Shown here: one piece after another, positions 9,793 to 20,932 of the stretch
How the letters are laid out: each line of letters begins with the position of its first letter
Position numbering within the stretch: position 1 is the first letter of the stretch
The notes under the pieces: generated by a model
What the model saw: only the letters and a program-made list of their open reading frames with translations
Databases searched by the model: none
What the model was told of the DNA's origin: nothing
Position numbers and translations under genes: made by a program
Source of the DNA: Angiostrongylus vasorum
Lineage: Eukaryota > Nematoda > Chromadorea > Rhabditida > Metastrongylidae
Assembly: GCA_018806985.1 (NCBI GenBank)
Contig: JADANN010000461.1
Location: forward strand, 3,619,276 to 3,683,275
Direction: 5' to 3'
Length of the DNA: 64,000 nucleotides

Positions 9793-10985
9793 AGCAAAAA
9801 CTTCCAACATCAGTGGCCTAACTTTAATCGTCATACTTTTCCCGCCTATTCTAAAGTTATTCTCCGCCTAATGTAAAAGGAAATAGAAAAAGTCCGGTTC
9901 TGATTTCCTTGATTACATAACGACAAAAAATTTCTCTAGTAGCCGGAAAACCTGCACTTATATGATGCAATATTTCAATATACTTCGTCTTAGGCAATAT
10001 TTATGAAGGACTTAAATTTGTTCTAATTCTGTGGCAAGCAAGAAGTCTCGTTTCATTATGTTATATCTCTTTAGAATATAATATTAATATCACGTCCAGA
10101 GCGTTTTACTACCCTGGTTTGAAAGAAATAGCTCTGTTATCGGGTATCAATAGGACATAGTGCATGGTGCTTATCATCAAAATTTGTTGACAAACATTCG
10201 TCTTCTGTTTTCCCATTCAGTGAGGTCCTTCATTCAGGATGAAATAGCTAGTGAATTTGGTTTCGTAATGAGGTATTGGAAATTATCCAATAGAAATGTC
10301 ATTGTTTCATCAACGGACGAATCTGATATGAACGAGAGGAGAAAATAGTGGAGGACATTCCATAGAACTGTTCTTTCTTTTTTCCTTTCGGTTTCTTTGC
10401 ATAACCTTCAGCACATTCCTCTAAGGGTACAAGAAGAAAAATTTGGAATTGTAAAGGAAGTAAACAGAAGTCTTAAGACCTCAGTGACGACCAACCAGAC
10501 ACAGGGGTCCTCTGCCACAGACAGCTTCACGTTGCCTTTTTTCCTGTCGTGTAGATCAGACGGATAAAGGCTTTTTCGGTAACGTTAGTGGAACTAGCGC
10601 TTAAAAAGTATTTAATAACGTTGTTTGGCATGAAGAAGGTAGGCTTCGACAAGCTTCGCTGCTGTTTTTTAGAGCGACGCGGCTTGTCAAGAAACATGCT
10701 TGTCTTCTCCACGACAACCTTCATTTATACATCGCCTCATTGATTCTTCAGCAATAGATTTCATACAGCTTAAAATTTAAAATGCAGATGGGCATTCGAG
10801 AGGATTTCACTTCTTTTTAAGCACTGAACGTCTTTTCTCGGCAGGCATCCATAATCGGTGATTGAATAAATCCAATCGCAGCAGTTGCGACGGACGTGGT
10901 AGCTCAGTCATCAATTAAAACAAAATCCTGTAAAAAAAGTCCTGAGAAATAAAGAGGCATATGGTTTTGCTTAATATTTCATATC
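9793..10985. other. Intergenic, nothing firm
   Basis: Only short frames on both strands. No repeat family from this window and no recognisable exon. Confidence 0.4.
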
Positions 10986-11371
10986 CCTCCCAACGGTTTA
11001 CCGCCTCATCGTGGCTGGGTGTTCCTGGATGTCGGACTGCGATGTAAAGTGGGGGGATTCATCCACGGGCAGGGGTCTAGCAAGCTGAGAAAGAGTCCGG
11101 CGCTTCCATCAGGAACACTAGCTAAGAGTAAACCCAATACCAGGATCCACCACCGTCCTGGTATCAAAGTCGCATGGTGGTAAATCTCCCTCTGATCCAC
11201 TACGGCTGCGACTGCCTGTGGTGGTGAATACCTGGGGCAGACTTTGGCCAGGCTGACCTCGGAACTCCAGGGAACCATAATGGCTTAACAGCATGTCTCC
11301 AAAAAATGGAGATTATGCTGAGGCCCACACAACCAGTGAAGACTGGCCATTCAAGTATCGAGTATCAAGTA
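10986..11371 (+). repeat. R3 dispersed repeat, copy 1
   Basis: About 385 bp beginning CCCAACGGTTTACCGCCTCA then TCGTGGCTGG, with CTAAGAGTAAACC and GATCCACCACCGTCC in the middle, ending GGCCATTCAAGTAT and a short CAAGTAT tandem tail. Seven further copies are in the window. The tandem-tailed 3' end suggests a SINE or LINE 3' end. Confidence 0.75.
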
Positions 11372-11569
11372 ATATTTCATATCATTCGAATAGTTGTCCA
11401 ACACATGACGGGAGCAAAATATATTGTTGAGATTTATTTGAATGCCTGTGAATGTTGTTGAATCGAAAATATCACGCTAATCTTTACATTATGCAAAGTC
11501 TGTGATTTTAGTAGTGCTGGAAAAAAGTTGACTTTCTTGGAAATTTCCCTCGTTACTATGATCGCAGGT

Positions 11570-11658
11570 GCGCACGTAGCGCAGTAGCTGAATATGTTCC
11601 CTTATACACATGTGGTCGTTGTTCGCCGAGAGCTTTATCCTTTATCCTTTTATACCCT
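11570..11658 (+). repeat. SINE S1, copy d, internally deleted
   Basis: The tRNA-like head joins directly to the GAGAGCTTTATCCTTTATCC tail. The body is missing. Confidence 0.55.
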
Positions 11659-11659
11659 T

Positions 11660-11697
11660 CCAGGCTCTGAAGAAGGCGATACAATCGAAACATCAGC
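11660..11697 (+). ncRNA. Hammerhead-like motif at a PLE end (degenerate)
   Basis: Reads GGCT, core CTGAAGA, then GGCGATACAATC, GAAAC, ATC, AGCT. The two core strands are kept, but stem II does not pair well and the ACGT block is changed to ACAT, so cleavage is doubtful. It is followed by a PLE flank (TTGTATGGAAGCAAACGTAT) shared with 14490-14560 and 31500-31590. Confidence 0.4.
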
Positions 11698-11997
11698 TGC
11701 AGTTATACTGCATGTGTGTTTTGTATGGAAGCAAACGTATGCTGTATAACAACTTCGCGATTGCTGGGAAAGAAAACGACTCAACTATAGATGATATTTA
11801 TGATGCTATACCCTACAGTAGTCCAACATACAAACGCTTTAGTTTCAGCATTTGGAAATGTCTTACCGTTTAGGGGTTTCTATTTCAATATTTCTGTATA
11901 ACCTCAAATTCCATACGGCAAAAACCACTCATTATAGCAATTATAATTGAAATACTTGTCGATTAAGACCCAATTTCTGGTTTGCAAACTCGATCAG

Positions 11998-12283
11998 GGG
12001 CGCGTGTGGCGTAGTGGTCGGAGGCACCCTGCAACACACACGTGGAATCAATCCTCGCGCCCATGGCTCGCCAAGCTTTTCATCACTCCAGGGTCAGCAG
12101 ACTTGTACCAGACTTGTCTGGGAGGATAGCAGCACTGGCTCGATGCATCGGTAGGCCATCGCGAGTCATTGTAAAGGCCAGATATGCGTTCAATCACCTC
12201 CAAACGATGGTTAATAAGGTCGAATGCATGGCGCATCCCTCAGGGATTGATCAACGAGGTCAGCTTTGTCCATTTTTTTTATT
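11998..12283 (+). repeat. SINE S1, copy e
   Basis: Head GGCGCGTGTGGCGTAGTGG, the A-box form typical of the family; body complete; the tail runs into a T stretch followed directly by a PLE end. Confidence 0.8.
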
Positions 12284-12287
12284 TAGT

Positions 12288-12400
12288 AGCCGACGTTTCC
12301 ACGGTTTCGCCTTCTTCAGAGCCTGGAAAGGTCTAATTGACACGCAATCTACTCAGCCAAACACTTTCATAACCTTAGCAGATAAGAATTAACACATAAC
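12288..12400 (-). mobile_element. PLE terminal fragment with hammerhead-like motif
   Basis: On the minus strand, 12326-12288 reads GGCT, CTGAAGA, GGCGAAACCGTG, GAAAC, GTC, GGCT. The flank (GGAAAGGTCTAATTGACACG on the plus strand) matches the PLE flank at 31806-31850. Stem II pairing is weak. Confidence 0.5.
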
Positions 12401-13290
12401 TTTCATCCGCATAATGAACATCTCCTTTTAAACACCCACCATTTTATTCTTTGCATGTATTCCAACTAATCTGCGGAGAGCAGCCGCACAGAGTAATACA
12501 CGGGTGAGGAATGTGCGCGGGTCAGGGTCATGGTTTTCTGTATATTTCTAAGGGCAGAATAGAGCTTTTTCGAGAACAACGCTCATCACAGCATCAATTT
12601 TCTACGATATATCAACTGATGACAGTAAGTATAAGGAAAGACTTCTCTGCGGCAAAATAAACTGTCGGAATGAAAATGAGATCTATAGGTGTTTCACCGG
12701 TCACTTCCGTAAAGCCATTTTGACACCTATAGGTGTGACTCATTGCCAGAGTGTTAATGGAGTCGACTGCATTGCGCATCAATAGAGGGAATGATCAAAC
12801 CCAACACATTATGTTTTATCATTTTGCCTGTAGCATGGACCTAGCAAATGATACAGAGCTTGGACTTCCTCAGTTTCATATCGAAGCCATTCGTATCCCT
12901 CTTCGATTGGAGAGCTACTATTCAATCTTAGTTGAATATGAAGATACCTAGATATCACTCATGGCTATCTTTGTTTTCTTTTTATTTCGGCTTTTACGCA
13001 CTTGTTGTTCTTTGCACTTCAGCTTCCTTTCTCAACTATCCCCGTCCACATGAATATGAAGTATATTAAGCCTCGAATTTCGCATTGTTAAACAATGCGA
13101 ATCTTTTCCGTTGAATATATTAACTCATTCGCAGCTCTACACACTCACTTATCACCCACGTTTATCGTTAAGTGTGTGACCGCTTCCTACACCCTATAAT
13201 CACCCAGTGTTTGCGTAATAAAATACCTGACTATTATGGGTATACGACACTTGTTTTCTTCTTTCTTTTCTTCCACTGTTAACCTATACT
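12401..13290. other. Intergenic, nothing firm
   Basis: A short frame at 12751-12951 starts inside a region resembling the SINE 3' end and is not supported as a gene. Nothing else recognised. Confidence 0.35.
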
Positions 13291-13292
13291 TA

Positions 13293-13335
13293 CTATTATT
13301 ATTATTACTATTATTATTGTTATTCTTATTATTAT
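13293..13335. repeat. TTA microsatellite, left of foldback E
   Basis: Imperfect (TTA)n with TTG and TTC interruptions, abutting the left edge of foldback element E. Confidence 0.8.
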
Positions 13336-13336
13336 T

Positions 13337-13785
13337 GATGATGGCACTGAAACTAGCTGAGAGAAGGGCAAAGCGAAGGACCCGCATGGTGCGGTGTGAA
13401 CGCGTTAAAAAAAAGAAGAAAACTCTCGGCGTTGATCATTCCCTGAGGGATGCGCCATGCATTCGACTTCATTAACCACCGTTTGGAGATGATTGAATGC
13501 ATATCTGGTCTTTACAATGACACGCGGTAGCCTACCGATGTATCGAGCCAGTGCTGGTATCCTCCCAGACAAGTCAGGTAACAATTTGCCGACCCTGCAG
13601 AGATGGAGGGCTTGGTGAGCCATGGGCGCGGGGATCGATTGAAAGTGTGTGTTTCAGGGCGCCTCCAACCACTACGCCACACGCGCCGCTAAACGCGTAA
13701 GTTCCCGGAAAGGCAATGGCATGTTCGATCCCCACCGCAGACACCTGCACACCGGAGTTTTGCAGATATCTCAGCGTCATTGTGG
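13337..13785. mobile_element. Foldback element copy E, one arm, split by a SINE
   Basis: The arm sequence 13337-13413 (GAAACTAGCTGAGAG, GACCCGCATGGTG) continues at 13689-13785 (GGAAAGGCAATGGCATGTTC, ACCGCAGACACC). The break lies at AACGCGT, which appears on both sides of the inserted SINE as a probable target duplication. Confidence 0.7.
13413..13688 (-). repeat. SINE S1, copy f, inserted in foldback E
   Basis: Minus-strand S1: the 3' body starts TCTCGGCGTTGATCATTCCC and the head ends at ...CACTACGCCACACGCGCC. The tail, as A-rich sequence, abuts AACGCGTT; the head abuts AAACGCGTAA. Confidence 0.8.
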
Positions 13786-13788
13786 TCG

Positions 13789-13823
13789 TATTGTTATTGT
13801 TATTGTTATTGTTATTATTATTA

Positions 13824-13872
<49 letters not shown>

Positions 13873-13875
13873 CAC
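13789..13875. repeat. TTA/TTG microsatellite, right of foldback E
   Basis: (TTG-TTA)n followed by a long (TTA)n. Together with the left tract it brackets foldback element E. Confidence 0.85.
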
Positions 13876-13919
13876 TACTGTTATTTTATGACCTAATGTC
13901 ATAGTGTACTAGCCCAGCA

Positions 13920-14180
13920 ATTCTTGTACTTGATTCGTTTCCTCTGGTCCACCGTCCACGAAGGTCTTAAAACTTTTCTTGTTTGTGGCTTTCGGCTGCT
14001 ATTCCAGAATTTTTTTTCAACTTCGTCCTGCATGTCGTTGAATACTGATCGAGTCGATCTTCATTGGAATCATGAATTATCCGTGCTAGGGCTATTCCCA
14101 CGTTGATTATAGGCAGTCGAATTTTCGCAGACAAGTCAATTATTAATTTCCCGACTCCGCCGTAATGACAGACTTGATGG
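13920..14180 (-). repeat. R4 dispersed repeat, degenerate copy
   Basis: Resembles 43850-44115, 54270-54600 and 59440-59795: a region of CGTCC..CATGTCGTTGAAT, then CGAGTCGATC, ending in the minus-strand SINE-like GCAGACAAGTCAATTATTAA and CCGACTCCG. Similarity was judged by eye and is patchy. Confidence 0.35.
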
Positions 14181-14454
14181 GCTCTGGACTGAGTTGAGCT
14201 AGCGTTAGGATATATTGGGCCGCCTGCGTAATTGATGGGATCGCTCCCACTGTTCCATTGGCTACCACAAGCCTATAAGAATCCGTTAGTTTTGCATTCC
14301 CTATAATAGTCTTCTATTCTTTATTATGACATAATTTCTTTTTTTTTCATGAAAAAGTCATTGACGATTCAGAATTAACTCATCTGTTGTGGGTTTAACT
14401 AATAACACTGTCTTTGTTGGTTGTCTAACCGTATCGTCCTGGACTTTGTTCTCA

Positions 14455-14600
14455 TTGTAATAGTAGCCAGGATCGACTTTCTATTAACCTCGCCATCGGA
14501 TTATGCAGCATACTTTTACTTCCATACAATAACACACATACAATACAATGGTAGCTGACGTTTCGGCAGAATCGCCTTCTTCAGAGCCTGGAGGGGTACA
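14455..14600 (-). mobile_element. PLE terminal fragment
   Basis: Contains the hammerhead-like motif at 14553-14591 and the flank with AATAACACACATACAATAC and the AGGATCGACTTTCTATTAAC block that recurs at 31600-31650. Confidence 0.6.
14553..14591 (-). ncRNA. Hammerhead ribozyme-like motif (best-conserved copy, subfamily 1)
   Basis: Minus strand 5' to 3': CCAGGCT (helix I), CTGAAGA (core C3-A9), AGGCGATTCTGCC (stem II, GGC/GCC plus a G-U pair), GAAA (core 12-14 and 15.1), ACGT palindrome spanning the helix III position, C as the cleavage-site base, then AGCT pairing back to GGCT. Minimal hammerheads with a palindromic helix III that cleave as dimers are known from Penelope-like elements. The motif lies at a PLE end. 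Activity is inference. Confidence 0.6.
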
Positions 14601-14752
14601 ATAATGCGCAACTTACTAGGTCAAACGCTTCAATAGCACGCTTTGTTCTCATTGTTTTAAATCCTGAAATATCCTATTAAATTGCTCTGAGATTAATCTC
14701 CTGTGTTTTCAGTAGTAATATATGGAGCGCGGTGAACAGCTTTTTTTTATTT

Positions 14753-14791
14753 CAGCGAACGTTTCGACGCTTTCGCCTTCTTCAATGCCAG
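14753..14791 (-). ncRNA. Hammerhead-like motif, decayed
   Basis: Minus strand: core TTGAAGA in place of CTGANGA, GGCGAAAGCGTC, GAAACGTT. The first core base is changed, so probably inactive. Confidence 0.35.
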
Positions 14792-15665
14792 AACGATTCT
14801 TTTCCGTCAGCCACCGAATTTAATATTTCCGATGTGTTATATCCTTCTAAAATTATTCGCTGGAATAGAAAAGAGAGAGCACCCACTTAATTCGTCATGT
14901 TCAGACAGTCGACTCGAGTCATTGTGGTTCTTAAGAAAGCGATAGCTCCGAAACGATAGCAGTAATGAAGATTTAGAGCGTCTCTGTGCAAGTTTATCAA
15001 TGCAGCAACATATTTGTCCATTCCGGGGTAAAATGATGGTTTGAACTGAAGAAAGTTACAACTACGATGATGAGGAAATATGACCAAAGCTCAACTTCAA
15101 TCAGAACCCCAATTGGGCTTCAAACCCACGATTCCCTTTATTAGGGTCGTATGCTATCCCTCTCACCAATCGAGGGCCTTCCTTTGCCTTTTATCCGACA
15201 TGTTACTCATGGTATCAGCAATGATCCTTCAATGGGAATGATAGGAAGAAAACGAAAAGAAGGAAAGAAACAAAGGAAAGAAGTGGAAAGAAGACGCAAG
15301 GGCTCTGGTTGGTGAGGTAGATCGTACGTGAGGATCTGGTAGAATTAATCGCCGGTTCTAAACCCAACTGAGCTTCCGAGTGTTGCTTATGTATCATCAC
15401 TATCCCTGTGGTTGTTGACCACATAGCACCCTACATGAAAAAGAATAGGCATTAAATCAAAGTTAAGACATCGTGAAGATCGTCATTTTTCTTATAAAAA
15501 GAAAACTAAGCTTAGTTAACTACAATTTTTTTTAATAGCCTATGCTGGCAGAAAACACGGGGAGATCTACTTAGTTCTCGCACTGGCTATCGCTAGTTAA
15601 TCAAAAACAAGCGCCGTCGCGAAAGTTCGTCTAACTGGATGAAGTAAGAGCATTGTTCAACTATG
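14792..15665. other. Intergenic, nothing firm
   Basis: Short foldback-like scraps near 15430-15550 (AAAAAGAATAGGCATTAAAT and AATAGCCTATGCTGGCAG) suggest a decayed foldback element. No gene recognised. Confidence 0.35.
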
Positions 15666-15667
15666 TT

Positions 15668-15724
15668 CAGTGTATACGTATGTTTATTTATATACATATA
15701 TACATACATATATGTATATACGTG

Positions 15725-15758
<34 letters not shown>

Positions 15759-15762
15759 TCTT
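15668..15762. repeat. AT/GT-rich microsatellite
   Basis: ATACATATATAC-type alternating purine-pyrimidine tract. Confidence 0.85.
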
Positions 15763-17313
15763 TCTTCACTAACATTCTTGATTTTTCAAAATTTCATAAC
15801 CAGGAAACGAGCACCCGGACGGACTTTTTCATGGGTCGCCACATGTGAAGTGCTTAACTAACAAGCTTTCAACGATAAAAGTAACAACAGCTAATGCGTT
15901 CTCGTAACAGTTTTGCATTTTTAATTCATGAGGAAAAGAAAACTTTTGCGTGAACTTATGGAAGAATATTATTGCCCATTAGAGCGAACGGAAAAAAAAG
16001 GCTGTTGCATATTTCTTCAGTTTTCCGTCTTTTCATCAAGACCCTCACAACGAATGGCGACGAATACTCAGCTAAAACATAGCCCTTGGGCAAAAGATTT
16101 GAAAAGGTAGCACAATTTCCTCTTAACTTTTACGGATCCACCGCCGTTAATTATTTGCAACCACTTTTACATGCCCCAGTAAGACACATAGAGCACAGAA
16201 AATAATTGGTTCATTTTTGTTATTGTAAAGCCGTAAAGCTCATGGACGAAATGGACATGCCTCTGTGGGACATGCCTATGAATGTCACTCATGAGAGGAA
16301 TGTTGAGCCAGTAAAAGTTAATTATTAGGATATGTGCTTTCATACTGCCGATATGTGGGGGTTTCAAGCCAACCAACAGCGGTCATGTGCTTGCCTTCAG
16401 AGGAAGCAGTGGGAGAATTCTCTGAGATTGCCCTTCCATTCCATGTCGGATTTACATATTCATTCCATGTACGCAAATTTATATCCGCTTAGATACAAGC
16501 GATTATTTTTTAGGTACATGAGAAGTGCATTTTTCATATGTATTTTTGGTTAAGAATTCGCTTGACAAAGGGCCCGCGAAGAAGTGCGGGATATCCCTAC
16601 TTGGAATCGCCATATTCTAGGGTTTCGTGTTCACCCCTGGAAAATCCGATGAACTAGCAAAGAGTACATACATCGATGGCTAGTGGTAGACCTCATCGAT
16701 ATTTTCTGTTCTCTCTCCTCCCACAAAAATCCCACGAAGGATAGTGTAACTTATGCAGCAGTTGTGATCTCCTTGTGTCCGAGCGAACGTGGGCTGTCTG
16801 ATGAACATCACTTAGGAGCAAACGAATACTGTGGTGCTACTCATTCCATTCAGGCGATATGTGGAGTTTGTTCTCGAGATTATGGGTTACGCTACCAAAT
16901 GAGTCCCTTCCGCTGCAAGTGCATTAACAAAATAATGTGTATCGTAAAAAAAAAGGCGTGGTTTTCGTTCATTTCCAGAACATCGGAAAGCATAATCGAA
17001 TTTCCGGTGACGGAAGTTCACTTAGTAGCTGATGGATTGTCTTATTTAGAAGCTCGAAATCAAATTAGTCGTTGTTTTAGATTTCGCAGTTAATCTAACA
17101 CCAGTCAGGCTTCTTTTAATTATTCACAATAAAACGTGATGTGGTCACTGACATCATTTTGAATTTCTAATTTCACCAGATGACATCCAATAGGATGACG
17201 ATTGAAATTTTTTCTTGTCCATTGTTCTCCTTGAACAACATCATTTTCTGACAATTTGTGGATAAAAAATACGCTCCACAACTGGAATCTTACATTTCTG
17301 TTCATATTTGCTC
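15763..17313. other. Intergenic; one long unexplained frame (16683-17093)
   Basis: A 136-codon plus-strand frame (16683-17093) contains several Cys and His residues (CSRDYGLRYQMSPFRCKC near the middle) but lacks a family match, a clear promoter or exon structure. It is listed as open sequence, not a gene call. The rest is featureless. Confidence 0.25.
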
Positions 17314-17702
17314 AATAACCCCAACGGTATACCGCTTCATCGTGGCTGGAAGGTGTTCCTGGGTGTCGGACTGCGGTGTACAGCGGGGGGATTCATCCCC
17401 CTGGCAGAGTCTCCCAAGCTGAGAAGGAGTCCGGCATTTCCATCAGGAAGCTTAACTAAGAGTAAACCAATATCAGGATCCACTACCGTCCTGGTATCAG
17501 AGTCGCATGGTGCTAAATCTCCTTCTGATCCACAAGCGCCGCGACTGCCGGTGAAGACCTGGGGGGCAGGCTTTGGCCAGGCTTACCTCGGGACTCCAGG
17601 GAATCATAATGACTTAACCAGCAAATCTTTGAAAAAATGGAGATTATGCTCGAGCCCGCACAACCAGTGAGGACGGGCCATTCAAGTATCAAGTATCAAG
17701 TA
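17314..17702 (+). repeat. R3 dispersed repeat, copy 2
   Basis: CCCAACGGTATACCGCTTCA start, GTCTCCCAAGCTGAGAAGGA in the body, and a clear three-unit CAAGTAT tail at the end. Confidence 0.8.
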
Positions 17703-18895
17703 TTTGCTTAATGTGCCGCCTTAATAAATTTGTTTGACGGTGTTTTCCCTATTTCTTTCATTTTCTCTTAACAGCAGAATTGTAGCGTCTAAGTCTGATC
17801 TACAAACCAATGATAACGGCTCGTCATTTCTTTTCCTCTTCTCCATTGGTGGAGCTTCTGGAATGTAGCACAGTTTGATGCGTTCAGTCATATTACAGCG
17901 TTATCCGCATAGAATTTCATCCTAGAGAAATTTGCGGACAAAGTCTTTAATAGGTCATCATCAGTGGTTTCAATGTTCATAGTATAAGCCGTACAGAATA
18001 ACACGTAGTAAAAACTTAGAAAAACAAGAAAAATTACAACCTACAACACTTATAATTTCTTCTAATCATCGAGTAAGTCGAATGCTTCCTACTAGTGAAA
18101 TCGATTGTCCGCACAGCAGCATATACTTACTCAAAAGACGCGTAAGCGTTGCACCTTTCTGTGTATGATTTTTTAAAATTGTTCTTTATATCCATCGCGT
18201 AAATGTGCCTAAAAAGTACCCAAACGTAACCCTACATTTGTGGCCCATAGCGCCTCGTCGTAGTGGGGCGGTCTTCAATTTTGGCCGGCCTAGATTAGAC
18301 GCCGACCTTATTTGCTGCTGTTGACACCGACCCGCCTTCCGTGCACTTCTCACCCAGTTAATTTTAGTTCTTTGGTTTTTGTATTTCTCCAGAATACAGC
18401 TGGCTGTCCTACAAGCTTTTCAATAGCTCGCAATCTGCCAGCGCACATGATGGATATTTGTCGAAATAATACAGATAATAAGAAATGAATATAACGGAGT
18501 GTAGTATGCCGTTTGCCTCCCTACCTTTTCGTGTACAGCTTTCCCACGGTAAAGTTCTATTGCTGGGTAATTTTGCGATCAAAATGCAGATTTTTTTTGC
18601 CTGAAACGAACTCCTTGTGAATCGTACGAACATTTTTAGATGGTTTCTTAGCCCACTGAAGACTACCGACTGGATTTTGCCGGAAATTTTGGGGGTGTTC
18701 ACTGGATTTGACACTAGAGTACAATATACATCTTAGAACTGCATCTTACTTGAAAATGGTGTCTGAGCCGGTAATTATAAGCCCACAGAGTCATATTGTT
18801 CTATGCTATGCGTTCCTGCCAATATCCTTGCGCATATCTCTCGTAGTTATGCCTTAAATTGAGTAGAATGACAAAGGTTATAGAGCAAAGCATTC
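17703..18895. other. Intergenic, nothing firm
   Basis: No repeat family of this window and no convincing frame. Confidence 0.4.
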
Positions 18896-19105
18896 GGCGT
18901 TCACCAATCCCCTCAATGATGTAACAAGCATACGACCATTCGTATCATCATAGAGGTGATTCAATCACATTTGTTCTCACAATTACTTATGCCGGCCTAC
19001 CAGTCTAAATATCAAGGGAGTGCTCTTATCCTCGCAAACAAGTGTGGTACCAATTGGCGACCCCGGAGGGATGGAAGGCTTGCTTCCCCAAGCGTGTAAC
19101 GGAAC
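18896..19105 (-). repeat. SINE S1, copy h, degenerate
   Basis: Minus-strand pieces: CGGCGTTCACCAATCCC (3' body), then GTGTGGTACCAATTGGCGAC and CCCCGGAGGGATGGAAGG (mid body). The head is lost. Confidence 0.5.
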
Positions 19106-19506
19106 CCGTGAGTCTGTGGCATTGAACGGCACCTCTGTGAATAATGACCATAGTAGTTCGCACTTCATCTGCGACATTTTCTTCATTTTATGCTTCATTC
19201 TTGCAAGAGCTTCATATGATGTGGAGATTGTTGTGAAAAAAGTATTAAAACCATGGTTTTTCAATCTAGTGTGCACCAAAGTGCACTAAATTCACAAAAC
19301 ATCTAAGAGCTTTATATGACGAGTGCGCATTTTTGCAATCACTTCCCTGTTTTTTAGAAATTAGTCGGGGGTTCGCTTCAGCTCACCAGTTTGACAGCGT
19401 TTTTAACCGATTCTTCGTCGAAAAAAAATGAATGGTTTTTTCTTTCCATGCGACTAGAAGATATTTTAGCCCGCAATAATACAATTCTACTATTCATAGA
19501 GTTAAA

Positions 19507-19790
19507 GGGGAGCGTGTGGCGTAGTGGTTGGAGCCACCCTCCAACACACACGTGGAATCGATCCCGCGTCCATGGCCCATTAAGCCTTCCATCCCTCCGT
19601 GGTCGGCAAATTGGTATCAGACTTGCCTGGGAGGATCGCAGCACTGGCTCGATACATCGGTAGGCTACCGCGAGTTTTTTGTAAAGGCCAGATATGCGTT
19701 CAGTCACCTCTAACGATGCTTAATGAAGTCGAATGTATGGCGCATCCTTCAGGAATTGATCAACGCCGAGAGCTTTATCCTCATCTTTTA
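19507..19790 (+). repeat. SINE S1, copy g
   Basis: Head GGAGCGTGTGGCGTAGTGG, B-box-like GGAATCGATCCC, body and TTTATCC-type tail all present. Confidence 0.8.
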
Positions 19791-20154
19791 CTATTCATTG
19801 GTGGTATCAAGTTCCAAAATACCATACCACTTTAGTGAATTGAGTTCCTGGACCATGTTAAATTGCAGCATACGCTACAAATCCAAGCATTGTTATCTAT
19901 GCTGAAGAAGAGTTCAACATTTTTTATCCAGATGTCCAGCTAAAGTATGCAGTGAGCCAACATCAACAATTCATGTAGTCATTGATGGCACTCTGCAAGG
20001 ACGAACTGGATATCCTCTGGGAAAGATCTAGGAATGCCTTCAGGGAATCCTAGACGAAAGAACTAGTTAAATTGAAGCCATTACGAGGCTTGGGGGTATA
20101 GTTGGTGAACGTGCGAGCCATTCGTCTAAGTTTTGACTAATACTTGCTTGGATA

Positions 20155-20406
20155 CTTCGATGGCCCGTCCTCACTGGGTGTGCGGGCCCCAGCGTATTCT
20201 ACATTTTTTCGGAATTTTCGTTTGGTACCAAGATGGACATCCTGGTATTGGTTTACTCTTAGCTAGGTTTCCTGATGGAAACGCCGGACTCCTTCTCAGC
20301 TTGGGAAACGCTGCCGGATGGATGAATCCCCCATTGTACATCTCAACGCGACATCCAGGAGCACCTTCCAGCCACGATGAGGTGGTAAACCATTGGGAGG
20401 AGTTTT
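20155..20406 (-). repeat. R3 dispersed repeat, copy 3, internally deleted
   Basis: Minus-strand copy: GATGGCCCGTCCTCACTGGG at the left and CACGATGAGGTGGTAAACC at the right, with about 130 bp of the middle missing. Confidence 0.7.
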
Positions 20407-20932
20407 GAATATTGCTCTTATTAAATCAGTAGTATGATGTTTACCCAAATATTTGACATTATTACCGAACACATTGATAAGCACACCACAAGCATTACAA
20501 ATTTCTTCAACCCAGTTCTGCAATTCTGAAAATGACTTTTTTCTTTTTTTTGAAAGAACGCTAGGTGGGTGTCGATTTCTAATTGGTTTTCTGTGCTTCG
20601 GATATTTGCATGATGCCATTTACACGAGAGCTTTCGAATCTGTCAGACTGTTAGTTTTTCGGCTACACCGCTTCAGCTGTAGAAGATTACGGCGATGTGA
20701 TCGTCAGAAAAATCACGAAGTTTGGCCGGAATTGTCCAATATTCTCGTATCAATCAATGTATCCTTTAAATGTGCACTGAATTCAATTTTTGCATGCTCT
20801 TCTCTTATTCTTGTAACTTTACGACCCCAGTTAACTATAAAACCGTGTGATTTGCGTTGTTGTTCCGTTTCTAACAACCGAAGTTTTGCAAGTATTTGAG
20901 TTTCCTTGATAGTGTGGTGATGTAATTTTAGA

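Noticed and set aside
13236..13904. Leu- and Ile-rich frames
   Set aside because: Translations of TTA microsatellites around foldback E.
15670..15861. Several overlapping open frames rich in Tyr and Ile on both strands
   Set aside because: They are translations of the ATAC/GTAT microsatellite.
20453..20899. 148-codon plus-strand frame upstream of the receptor gene
   Set aside because: No recognisable family, hydrophobic and Cys-rich in a random way, no splice or start context; left as noise.
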